A DNA stretch of 58,172 nucleotides from positions 1-58,172 of the forward strand of contig NZ_JPLE01000037.1 in assembly GCF_001010415.1 (NCBI RefSeq), read 5' to 3'. Within the stretch, counting starts at the first letter, position 1. Each line of letters opens with the position of its first letter. The notes beneath the pieces were generated by a model. It made no database searches. It was not told the origin of the DNA and was given only the letters and a program-made list of their open reading frames with translations. A program made the position numbers and the translations under genes. Below, in pieces: positions 46,902 to 54,023 of the stretch. The DNA comes from Xanthomonas pisi DSM 18956. Lineage in GTDB: Bacteria > Pseudomonadota > Gammaproteobacteria > Xanthomonadales > Xanthomonadaceae.

Positions 46902-47234
46902 ATGCGCAAGACCTACCAGCTCAACCTCGAAGGCAAGAACCGCGACCGTCTGCTGGAAGCCAGCAAGAACGATATCCGCAAGTACATCCGCCGCGAGCGC
47001 CGCAAGGACCTGCCCGACGGCGCGGACTACTGGGACTTCGACATGCGCTTCGGGGTGGACGAGGCCAGCGCCGCGCCGCTGCCGCCGGCCGAGTTGATCC
47101 GTGCGATCAATGCGCTGACCGGCGAAGGCGGCGACCAGTATTTCGTGGAGATCCTGCGCAAGCCGGGCAAGCGCACGCCGCGGGTTGCCGGCGACAGCGA
47201 TCACGGCGGCGAGCTGGACTTCGAGCAGGACTGA
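46902..47234 (+). CDS. DUF6172 family protein
   Basis: A 110-aa cytoplasmic protein of unknown function. The family pattern is clear: KTYQLNLEGKNRDRLLEASK, DIRKYIRRERRKDLP, DYWDFDMRFGVDE and QYFVEILRKPGKR. It is strongly charged, with a basic helix near 25-36 that could touch nucleic acid, and has no signal peptide or membrane segment. It stands alone, converging on the DEAD-box helicase gene. No function is known to me. Confidence 0.85.
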   Translation: MRKTYQLNLEGKNRDRLLEASKNDIRKYIRRERRKDLPDGADYWDFDMRFGVDEASAAPLPPAELIRAINALTGEGGDQYFVEILRKPGKRTPRVAGDSDHGGELDFEQD

Positions 47235-47427
47235 TGCGCAGGGTGCGGGCCGGGCAGGCGCGCGACTGCATGCAGGTCTGCCGGTGCTGCTGTGGTCCCC
47301 GCTGCCGTCAGGCGTGCGCTGGCTGGCGAGCCTGCCGTAGAGGCGACGCGCATGCAGTGCGCTTACCCTATGCCTGGCGCACGCTGCGGTTCGAACGTGT
47401 CAACTGAGGTGCCCGCCTGGCACAGCG

Positions 47428-48723
47428 TCAATGCGACGGGTCCGGTGGTGCGGCCGCCTTCGCTGCCCGCAGCTTGTCCTTCTTGCTGGGGCGCTTGCCC
47501 TTGATGCCGCCGTTGGCGTCGGCCGGACGCGCCGCTGCCTCCTGCGATTGCGGTGTCGGCGGTGCCGAGGTCTGGGTCGGCTCGAAACCGGCGACAACGC
47601 CGATCGGCACGCGCAGGCCCTGACGTTTTTCGATCAGCCGCCATTGCGCCTGGCTGTCTGCAGTGACCAGACTGATCGCCAGCCCGCTGGCGCCAGCGCG
47701 CGCGGTGCGGCCGATGCGATGGGTGTAGTCCACGGTGGAGCGGGGCAAGTCGTAATTGACCACCGCCGGCAATGCATCGATATCGATGCCGCGCCCGGCA
47801 AGATCGGTGGCCACCAGCACTTGCACCTGGTGCTGCTTGAACGCGTGCAAGGTGCGCTCGCGGCGGCCCTGGCTCAGCTCGCCATGCAGCGGCTGTGCGT
47901 TGATGCCGGTCTTGGTGAGTTTTTCGGCGACCTTGTCGGCGGTGTGGCGGCTGGCGACGAACACCAGCACGTGCGACCAGCCGTGCTCGGTCAGCAGGTG
48001 CCGCAGCAGGTGCGTGCGTTGGCCGGCATCCACCGCGATGGCGCGCTGTTCGATCGCCGGGGCCTGCTCGGGCGTGGCTTGGATGGTGATGCGCAGCGGG
48101 TCGCGCAGCCGGCGTTTGGCCAGCGCGGCGATGGCCGGCGGATAGGTGGCCGAAAACAGCACGCTCTGCCGTTGCGCCGGCAACAACGCCAGGATGCGAT
48201 CGAGCTCCGCGCCAAAACCCAGCTCCAGCAAGCGGTCGGCCTCGTCCAGCACCAGCGTGGCCACCTCGCCCAGGCGCAGTGCGTTGTGATCGACCAGATC
48301 CAGCAACCGGCCGGGCGTGGCCACCACGATGTCGGCACCGCCACGCAGCGCCAATAGCTGCGGGTTGATCGAACTGCCGCCGATGGCGACCACCGTCTTC
48401 AGACGACGTGGCAGGTGCGCGGCCAGCTGACGCAGCGTGTCGTCTACCTGCGCCGCCAGTTCGCGCGTGGGCACCAATACCACTGCACCGAGCACGCGTG
48501 GCGCGGTGTCTGGCGCCAGCATGCGTTGCTGCAGCAGGGGTAATGCGTAGGCCAGCGTCTTGCCTGAGCCGGTCTGCGCCATCGCGATCAGGTCGCGCCC
48601 GGCCAGCATTGGCGGGATGGCCTGCTGCTGGATCGGCGTGGGCGTGCGATGACCGGCCTTGCTCAGCGCGGTGTCGAAGAACGGCTGCAGCTGCGGCGAC
48701 AGCGAGAGATGGGCAAATGACAT
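47428..48723 (-). CDS. DEAD-box ATP-dependent RNA helicase (RhlE-like)
   Basis: A 431-aa RNA helicase. All motifs are present in order: Q motif with TPTPIQQQAIP, motif I AQTGSGKT, Ia PTRELAAQ, Ib TPGRLLD, II DEAD, III SAT, IV VLVFVASR, V ATDLAGRGIDI and VI HRIGRTARAG. The C-terminal tail is short and basic (KGKRPSKKDKLRAAKAA), as in RhlE-type proteins that bind RNA non-specifically, and there is no DbpA-type domain. Such helicases act in ribosome assembly and RNA turnover, especially in the cold. The gene is monocistronic, with the repeat-rich spacer on its upstream side. Confidence 0.95.
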   Translation of the reverse strand: MSFAHLSLSPQLQPFFDTALSKAGHRTPTPIQQQAIPPMLAGRDLIAMAQTGSGKTLAYALPLLQQRMLAPDTAPRVLGAVVLVPTRELAAQVDDTLRQLAAHLPRRLKTVVAIGGSSINPQLLALRGGADIVVATPGRLLDLVDHNALRLGEVATLVLDEADRLLELGFGAELDRILALLPAQRQSVLFSATYPPAIAALAKRRLRDPLRITIQATPEQAPAIEQRAIAVDAGQRTHLLRHLLTEHGWSHVLVFVASRHTADKVAEKLTKTGINAQPLHGELSQGRRERTLHAFKQHQVQVLVATDLAGRGIDIDALPAVVNYDLPRSTVDYTHRIGRTARAGASGLAISLVTADSQAQWRLIEKRQGLRVPIGVVAGFEPTQTSAPPTPQSQEAAARPADANGGIKGKRPSKKDKLRAAKAAAPPDPSH

Positions 48724-48969
48724 GGCCGCGATTATCCAGGCATTTGCGCTGCAATGGTCGGTAGGACGTCATGCGGTGTTGCCGCTGGGCAATGCATCGA
48801 TAGGCGGGCAGGGCGCTGTAACCAGAGCGCAGAACCGCTGCGCGGCAGCGCGTCTCTCCATATCGTCCAGATCCATCGCAGCACAACGCGTAACGCAGTC
48901 AAGATTTCGACCCCATGGATTCTTAGGGGCGATCAGATGTTTGAATCAACAGACTGGTCCGTCGAGTGC

Positions 48970-49071
48970 GCGGTGCCCTCACCGCTTGCGGGACACGCCG
49001 TGAATCCATCCGTGGAGGCTCCTTGGCGGCATCCATGCCGCCAAGGGTCCCGCAACCGGCGAGGGCACCGC
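48970..49071. repeat. Palindromic element A
   Basis: Perfect outer arms GCGGTGCCCTC (48970-48980) and GAGGGCACCGC (49061-49071), with an inner hairpin of 12-bp arms CCTTGGCGGCAT (49021-49032) and ATGCCGCCAAGG (49035-49046) around CC. A GCGGGAC ... GTCCCGC pair lies between the two stems. It is in the opposite orientation to B and C. Confidence 0.85.
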
Positions 49072-49209
49072 ACCAGAAAGTTGGTCGGTGGTCGAATGAA
49101 AAGCTGCTTGCTCCACATGCATCGACCACTGAGCCATTGAACCCGCCCATCGTTCTCCAACGATGCACATCGCGCACCGCTCTTGACCGTGCACACCGAC
49201 CCCTCGACT

Positions 49210-49319
49210 GGTCCTTGTCGATCACCGTCGCGGGACCTTACGCGGCATGGATGCCGCGTAAGAGCCTACAAGGACGTGCTCGCGGCGTGTCCCGCGATGG
49301 GGGGGGGCGGCAAGGGTCC
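49210..49319. repeat. Palindromic element B
   Basis: Outer arms start GGTCCTTG and end CAAGGGTCC, with CACCGTCGCGGGAC and GTCCCGCGATGG inside them. The central hairpin is the perfect palindrome TTACGCGGCAT-GG-ATGCCGCGTAA. Its right arm carries a run of nine G. It is a near-copy of element C, 207 nt upstream and in the same orientation. Confidence 0.85.
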
Positions 49320-49416
49320 TGCAGCTAAACCTGGGGTTTGCAACTGATCGGATGCGCCGCAATCCAGACGCCGCGTCATGCCCTGCTTGTAACCATGCAC
49401 ACCGACCATCTTGACT

Positions 49417-49524
49417 GGTCCTTGCCTGCCCACCGTCGCGGGACCTTACGCGGCATGGATGCCGCGTAAGAGCCTACAAGGACGTACTTGCGGCGTGTCC
49501 CGCGACGGTGGGCGGGCAAGGGCC
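49417..49524. repeat. Palindromic element C
   Basis: The best-preserved copy. Outer arms of 28 bp (49417-49444 and 49497-49524) match at all but two positions. The central stem TTACGCGGCAT (49446-49456) and ATGCCGCGTAA (49459-49469) is perfect with a 2-nt loop. The shared flank GCACACCGACC lies just upstream of both B and C, so the duplication includes more than the element. Confidence 0.85.
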
Positions 49525-49610
49525 CTGCAGCCAGGCCGCAGGTCGGCCGTTCTACGAGTGATCTGTCCGCAATATTCAAGCTCGCAAGACACGGAATCCG
49601 AAGCAATAAA

Positions 49611-49658
49611 GGCTCCACCGCGGCCTCCATGCCGCCACGGGTTCCGCAAGCGGCGAGC
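49611..49658. repeat. Palindromic element D (truncated copy)
   Basis: It matches the right half of element A (GGCTCC, GCGGC-TCCATGCCGCC, then TTCCGCAAGCGGCGAGC) with several changes, in the same orientation as A. The left half is missing or too decayed to see. Confidence 0.65.
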
Positions 49659-49753
49659 TCATCGAACCGCGGGTCCGGTCGCGCGTGGTTGGATGCGACG
49701 AGGCGAACCGCACCCACCGAGCGGTGGGCGCGGCCGTTTCTGCAATCCGCCCG

Positions 49754-51313
49754 TTAGTTGGCCAGCGCCAGATCGTCCAGCAGCGCGCGCAGGAAGCGTG
49801 CGGCTTCGCCGCCGGTGGCGGCGCGGTGGTCGAAGGTCAACGACAACGGCATCACCTTGTGGGTTTCCACCCCGCCCATCACCGGCGTGAGCTGGTAACG
49901 CGCACGGCCGGCGGCGACGATGGCCACGCATGGCGGTACCACCACCGGCGTGGCGTAACGGCCGGCGAACATGCCGAAGTTGGACAGCGAAATGGTGTAG
50001 CCGCTCAATTCGGAAGCGGCGATGCTGCGGTTTTCCACCTGCTGGCGCAGCCGGTTGACGCTTTCGCGGATGCCATGCGCATCGAGCATGTCGGCATTGC
50101 GCAGCGCCGGCACGAACAGGCCTTCTTCGGTATCCACCGCAATGCCGATATCGACCTGGTTGTGCAGGGTGCGGCTGAGCGCATCGCCGTCGAACCAGGC
50201 GTTGAGCGCGGGCACGGCCTGGCATGCACGCACGATGGCACGCACCAGACGCACGGTGACATCGTTACCGGGTTGCCAGGCGTGCAGGTCGGCATCGTCG
50301 TTGAGCGTGGTCGGCACCACCTTGCTGTGCGCATCGGCCATCACGCGCGCCATATTGCGCCGCACGCCCTTGAGCTGTTCGGGCTGGCCCTTGGCGACCA
50401 CGCCTGGTGGCTGGGTGCGCATGGGTTTGCCGCTGGTGGAGAGAGTGGAGCGGGGCTGGCCCTCATCCGCCCTGCGGGCACCTTCTCCCGCAGGCGGGAG
50501 AAGGGACGCGATTGCCGGGCGATCCCTGCCGTGGTCAGCGCTCCCGGTGGCTCTGCCACCTTCAGCGAACGGACCGCGAACGAACGGACCTTCGGCGAAC
50601 GGACCACTCGCGAGCGCACCACCTCTCCCGCTGGCGGGAGAGGTCGGCGCGCCATGCGCGCCGGGTGAGGGCTGCGCGGTGCCTGCAGCAGCCGCCTGCT
50701 TCACGTCCGCCAGCGTCACCGTGCCGTCCGGCCCGGTGGCGCGGACCTGCGCCAGGTCCACGCGCAGCTTGCGGGCGAGCGCGCGCACCACCGGCATGGC
50801 GCGGACGCCGCCGACCGCGATGGCCTGTTCGCTCTGCACGGTGTTGGAGCTCTGCATCGCACCGACCACGGTGCCGGCGTCATCGCGCTCGCCTGCGGCA
50901 CTGGAATCTGCATCCGCATCGGCGATCTCGCCGCCGTTGTCGGAGGCGACCACACGTTCGGTCGGGCCAGCTGCGCTCTGTCCGGTGCTCGGCGTTGCCG
51001 CCTGTGCGCTGCCGCCGTGACCATGTCCATGACCGGTGTCCTGGCCATCGGCGCGCTGCGGCTGCGAGGCATCCAGTGCGAACTGCGCCAGCATGGAGCC
51101 GGTCACGATCACATCGCCTGCCGCACCGGCCAGCTTGACCACGGTGCCGGAGAACGGCGAAGGCACCTCGACCACGGCCTTGGCGGTTTCCATCGACACC
51201 AGCGGGTCGTCCAGGCGCACGCTGTCGCCCTCCTTGACGAACCACTCGACGATGGTGGCATCGGGCAGGCCTTCGCCCAGGTCGGGCAAATGAAAATTCT
51301 TAGCTTCGCTCAT
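49754..51313 (-). CDS. Dihydrolipoamide acyltransferase E2 of a 2-oxoacid dehydrogenase complex
   Basis: A 519-aa E2 core subunit that accepts the acyl group on lipoate and passes it to CoA. One lipoyl domain is at 1-80 with Lys45 in METAKAVVEV. A flexible His/Gly/Ala linker follows, then the peripheral-subunit-binding domain at about 170-206 (VRALARKLRVDLAQVRATG). The catalytic domain covers about 312-519, with His496 in FDHRAATGG; the usual HRxxDG aspartate is Thr500. Residues 214-287 are encoded by a palindrome-ended repeat. Whether the substrate is pyruvate or branched-chain acids is not decided. The ATG at 51313 overlaps the SH3 gene stop by 4 nt; the frame open to 51595 is not used. Confidence 0.93.
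   Translation of the reverse strand: MSEAKNFHLPDLGEGLPDATIVEWFVKEGDSVRLDDPLVSMETAKAVVEVPSPFSGTVVKLAGAAGDVIVTGSMLAQFALDASQPQRADGQDTGHGHGHGGSAQAATPSTGQSAAGPTERVVASDNGGEIADADADSSAAGERDDAGTVVGAMQSSNTVQSEQAIAVGGVRAMPVVRALARKLRVDLAQVRATGPDGTVTLADVKQAAAAGTAQPSPGAHGAPTSPASGRGGALASGPFAEGPFVRGPFAEGGRATGSADHGRDRPAIASLLPPAGEGARRADEGQPRSTLSTSGKPMRTQPPGVVAKGQPEQLKGVRRNMARVMADAHSKVVPTTLNDDADLHAWQPGNDVTVRLVRAIVRACQAVPALNAWFDGDALSRTLHNQVDIGIAVDTEEGLFVPALRNADMLDAHGIRESVNRLRQQVENRSIAASELSGYTISLSNFGMFAGRYATPVVVPPCVAIVAAGRARYQLTPVMGGVETHKVMPLSLTFDHRAATGGEAARFLRALLDDLALAN
50459..50672. repeat. Palindrome-ended repeat inserted in frame in the E2 gene
   Basis: A 214-bp segment with inverted ends GCCCTCA (50459-50465) and TGAGGGC (50666-50672). 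Next to each end is a small hairpin, then a perfect 11-bp hairpin with a 2-nt loop: CCTTCTCCCGC (50481-50491) with 50494-50504 on the left, and ACCTCTCCCGC (50621-50631) with 50634-50644 on the right. Between them CGAACGGACC occurs three times at exact 15-nt spacing (50566, 50581, 50596), coding for the pentapeptide series GPFAE-GPFVR-GPFAE. The frame of the E2 gene is kept throughout. Confidence 0.85.
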
Positions 51314-51693
51314 GGCAGATTCTCTTGCACCGCAGGCAACTGCGGCGTGGTGTCGTCGAGGAGTTCCAGGTCGGCCGCCGGCAGCCAGCCCTGCGCGCCA
51401 TCGGCACGCTCGGACCACCACCAACCGCCGTGTTCGTGATGCAGCAACACGTCCTCGCCCTGGCGGGCATCGAGTTCGCGTGCGTCGTAATCGCGCAGCG
51501 CTTCGGCCAGGCCGTCGCCGAGCGGGCGCAGCCAGGCCAGCGGCGCCCAGCCGGCACGGCCGTCGTCGGTCGTGACCCAGGCAAACGCCGGCCATTCTTC
51601 ATCGCGTACGCCCACGCTTACCTGCCGGCCCGCCTGAAAGCGGACCGGGTTGGCGTAGGCGGCGCGATGTTCGCAAAGCAGACGGGCGCGCAT
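51310..51693 (-). CDS. Small protein with two SH3-like domains inside the 2-oxoacid dehydrogenase operon
   Basis: A 127-aa cytoplasmic protein built of two SH3-like modules. The first spans about 1-57 (VRFQAGRQVSVGV, WVTTDDGRAGWAPLAWL). The second, at about 64-112, follows the classical SH3 pattern closely: ALRDYDARELDARQGEDV, then GGWWWSERADGAQGWLPAADLEL. No signal peptide or membrane helix is present, unlike most bacterial SH3 proteins, which are periplasmic. The start ATG is one base after the E1 beta TGA, and the stop overlaps the E2 start, so it is translated with them. A structural or assembly role in the complex is inferred. The frame is open to 51732 within E1 beta. Confidence 0.85.
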   Translation of the reverse strand: MRARLLCEHRAAYANPVRFQAGRQVSVGVRDEEWPAFAWVTTDDGRAGWAPLAWLRPLGDGLAEALRDYDARELDARQGEDVLLHHEHGGWWWSERADGAQGWLPAADLELLDDTTPQLPAVQENLP

Positions 51694-51694
51694 G

Positions 51695-52765
51695 TCAGCC
51701 CGCAGCCACCGCGCGGCGCGCTGCGGTGACAATGCGCTCCACGCTCGGCAGGTACTTCATCTCCAGCCGGAACAGCGGGATATGCGTGTCGTAACCGGTG
51801 ACGCGTTCGACCGGCGCAAGCAGGTCGTACATCGATTTTTCCGCCAGCTGCGCGGCGATCTCGGCACCGAAGCCGGCGGTGCGCGGGGCTTCCTGCACGA
51901 TCACGCAGCGGCCGGTCTTGGCCACCGATTCGGCAATGGTGTCGAAGTCCAGCGGGCGCAGCGTGGCCACGTCGATGACTTCGGCGCTGATGCCTTCGCC
52001 GGCGAGCTTGTCGGCCGCTTCCAGCGCTTCCTTGACCTGCGCGCCCCAGGTGACCAGGGTGACGTCGGTGCCGTCGCGCAGCACGAAGCACACGTCCAGC
52101 GGCAGCGCTTCGCCATCGTTGGCGACCACTTCCTTGTACTGGCGATAGATGCGCTTGGGCTCCATGTAGATCACCGGGTCCGGGTCGCGGATCGCGGCCA
52201 GCAACAGGCCGTACGCGCGCTGCGGCGAGGACGGCAACACCACGCGCAGGCCGGGCACGTTGGTGAAGATGGCCTCGTTGGCTTCGCTGTGGTGTTCCGG
52301 TGCACGGATGCCGCCGCCCCACGGCACGCGCAGCACCATCGGGCAATGCAGGCGGCCACGGGTGCGGTTGCGCAGGCGCGCGGCGTGGCAGATCAGGTGA
52401 TCGACCATGGGGTACACGAAGCCGTCGAACTGCGCTTCGGCCACCGGCTTCATGCCTTGTGCGGCCAGGCCGACGCTCAGGCCCGCGATGGTGGTTTCGT
52501 CCAGCGGCGTGTCCAGCACCCGCTCGCTGCCGAAGCGCTGCTGCAGGCCGGCGGTGGCGCGGAACACGCCGCCGTTGACGCCGACATCCTCGCCCAGCAC
52601 CAGCACCGCAGGGTCGTGCTCCAGCTCCCAGGCCAGCGCCTGGGTGATGGCTTCGATCAAGGTGATGGGCGAACTCATGGCGCTGTCTCCGCGCGTGGCT
52701 GCGGCGTTGTAGGGGGCACTGGCGTGGTGCGAGGTTTCCGCATGCACATGCTTGAGCTCATCCAT
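51695..52765 (-). CDS. 2-oxoacid dehydrogenase E1 component, beta subunit
   Basis: A 356-aa transketolase-like beta subunit of the heterotetrameric E1. It completes the thiamine-diphosphate site with E1 alpha. Family landmarks are VLVLGEDVGVNGGVFRAT, RVLDTPLDETTIAGLSVGLA, PWGGGIRAPEHHSE and the C-terminal transketolase part VTLVTWGAQVKEALEAA. The ATG at 52765 has GGAGG six bases upstream (52772-52776 region) and overlaps the E1 alpha stop by 8 nt; a second ATG at 52678 (MSSPITLIEA), also with a good GGAGA, starts right at the conserved region. It belongs to the pyruvate/branched-chain class rather than the transketolase-like AceE class. Confidence 0.94.
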   Translation of the reverse strand: MDELKHVHAETSHHASAPYNAAATRGDSAMSSPITLIEAITQALAWELEHDPAVLVLGEDVGVNGGVFRATAGLQQRFGSERVLDTPLDETTIAGLSVGLAAQGMKPVAEAQFDGFVYPMVDHLICHAARLRNRTRGRLHCPMVLRVPWGGGIRAPEHHSEANEAIFTNVPGLRVVLPSSPQRAYGLLLAAIRDPDPVIYMEPKRIYRQYKEVVANDGEALPLDVCFVLRDGTDVTLVTWGAQVKEALEAADKLAGEGISAEVIDVATLRPLDFDTIAESVAKTGRCVIVQEAPRTAGFGAEIAAQLAEKSMYDLLAPVERVTGYDTHIPLFRLEMKYLPSVERIVTAARRAVAAG

Positions 52766-53846
52766 GACGCGCCTCCAGGGCCATCACTTCGGCGCGCTGG
52801 CCCAGCAACTGGGCCGGCGGGTCGCCGTAGAGGTAATCGAACATGGCTTCCACCGGCTGCACCGGGGTATTGAGATAGGCGTTGACCTCTTCGTCGATAC
52901 GCGCGCCGCATTCGGCCTTCCACGCGTCCTCCTGCTCCTGGTCCCACAGCCCTTGCGCGGTGAGATAGGTCCTCAGACGCAGCAGCGGTTCGCGCGTCCA
53001 CGCCTGCTTGACCTCGTCTTCGCCGCGATAGCGGCGCGCATCGTCGGCGGTGGTGTGGTCGGTGAGGCGATAGGTCATGAACTCGATCACCGTGCCGCCG
53101 TCGCCAGCCAGCGCCCGCACGCGCGCCTGGCGCATCGCTTCGAGCACCGCGATCAGGTCGTTGCCGTCCACCTGCAGGCAATGCAGGCCGCCGGCCAAAC
53201 CCTTTTGCGCGAGTGTCTGCGCACCGGTCTGCGCCGAGCGCGGCACCGAAATCGCCCAGCCGTTGTTGATCACGCACAGGATCAGCGGCAACTTGTAGGC
53301 GCCGGCCGAATTGAGCGCGGCATAGAAGTCGGTCTTGGAACTGCCGCCATCGCCGCAGCAGGCCACCGCCACCTGCGGCTTGTTCTGCAGCTTGAACGAC
53401 AGCGCCGAGCCGGCCGCATGCAGGCACTGGGTGGAGATCGGCACGCAGATCGGGAAGTCGATGGCCGCATCGGCATCACGCGGATAATCGCTGCCGCGCT
53501 CGTCGCCGCCCCAATACAGCAGCACGTCGCGCGGGCGCACGCCGCGTTCGAACATGGTGCCGTACTCGCGGTAGCTGGGCGCGAACACGTCGCCGCTTCG
53601 CATCGATGCACCGATACCCACATGGGTGGCCTCATGGCCCAGGCAGGCGGCGTAGGTGCCGAGCTTGCCGGTGCGCTGCAGGGCCACCGACTTGCTGTCG
53701 AAGGTGCGCACGAACAGCATGCGCTTGAACAGGGCGAGCAGGGTTTGCGGGTTGGCGGCGTCGGCCGGCAGGTCGTCGCGGACGAAGTTGCCGTCCGCGT
53801 CCATGTATTGCAGGTATTGGATCTGGAACTGCGCGGCTACGCTCAT
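52758..53846 (-). CDS. 2-oxoacid dehydrogenase E1 component, alpha subunit
   Basis: A 362-aa thiamine-diphosphate-dependent subunit that decarboxylates a 2-oxoacid and passes the acyl group to E2. The TPP motif GDGGSS starts at 165 and ends with NN at 194-195. Other landmarks are YRxxDHTTADDARRYR-like (YRLTDHTTADDARRYR) in the phosphorylation-loop region and SYREYG near 91. It is similar to Gram-positive-type PdhA and to BkdA1, so pyruvate or branched-chain 2-oxoacids are both possible. The ATG at 53846 is chosen; the frame opens at a TTG at 53876 with no ribosome-binding site. First gene of the operon E1 alpha, E1 beta, SH3 protein, E2; E3 is not here. Confidence 0.94.
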   Translation of the reverse strand: MSVAAQFQIQYLQYMDADGNFVRDDLPADAANPQTLLALFKRMLFVRTFDSKSVALQRTGKLGTYAACLGHEATHVGIGASMRSGDVFAPSYREYGTMFERGVRPRDVLLYWGGDERGSDYPRDADAAIDFPICVPISTQCLHAAGSALSFKLQNKPQVAVACCGDGGSSKTDFYAALNSAGAYKLPLILCVINNGWAISVPRSAQTGAQTLAQKGLAGGLHCLQVDGNDLIAVLEAMRQARVRALAGDGGTVIEFMTYRLTDHTTADDARRYRGEDEVKQAWTREPLLRLRTYLTAQGLWDQEQEDAWKAECGARIDEEVNAYLNTPVQPVEAMFDYLYGDPPAQLLGQRAEVMALEARHG

Positions 53847-53955
53847 TGCGGCGACACCTTCATCAAGAAGTTTCAAATGATATGAGTTGCCATGTTAAGG
53901 ACGGCGAAGCAAAACGCTGTCCTGCACCGCAGCACACAATGATGCTGGGTTGCAC

Positions 53956-53988
53956 AAAAAAAAGGGCGCGGACCAGGCCGCGCCCTTT
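53956..53988 (-). terminator. Intrinsic terminator of the secreted nuclease gene
   Basis: On the minus strand AAAGGGCGCG and CGCGCCCTTT form a perfect 10-bp stem (53961-53970 with 53979-53988) with an 8-nt loop, followed by a run of eight T (A8 at 53956-53963 on the plus strand). It begins 36 nt after the nuclease stop at 54024 and is the clearest terminator in the window. Confidence 0.92.
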
Positions 53989-54023
53989 GTCGCAGTAAGA
54001 AACTGCGACGTGGTGCACTGCGA

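Larger units (their letters stand above)
48724..49753. other. 1-kb intergenic region filled with palindromic elements
   Basis: There is no gene here. The region holds at least four related palindromic units (A 48970-49071, B 49210-49319, C 49417-49524 and a partial D 49611-49658) and a run of nine G at 49299-49307. It separates the helicase start from the end of the E2 gene. Open frames on both strands run through the repeats and are artefacts of their composition. Confidence 0.8.

Noticed and set aside
48970..49658. CRISPR array
   Set aside because: The repeats are long palindromes in both orientations without uniform spacers, and no cas genes are present.
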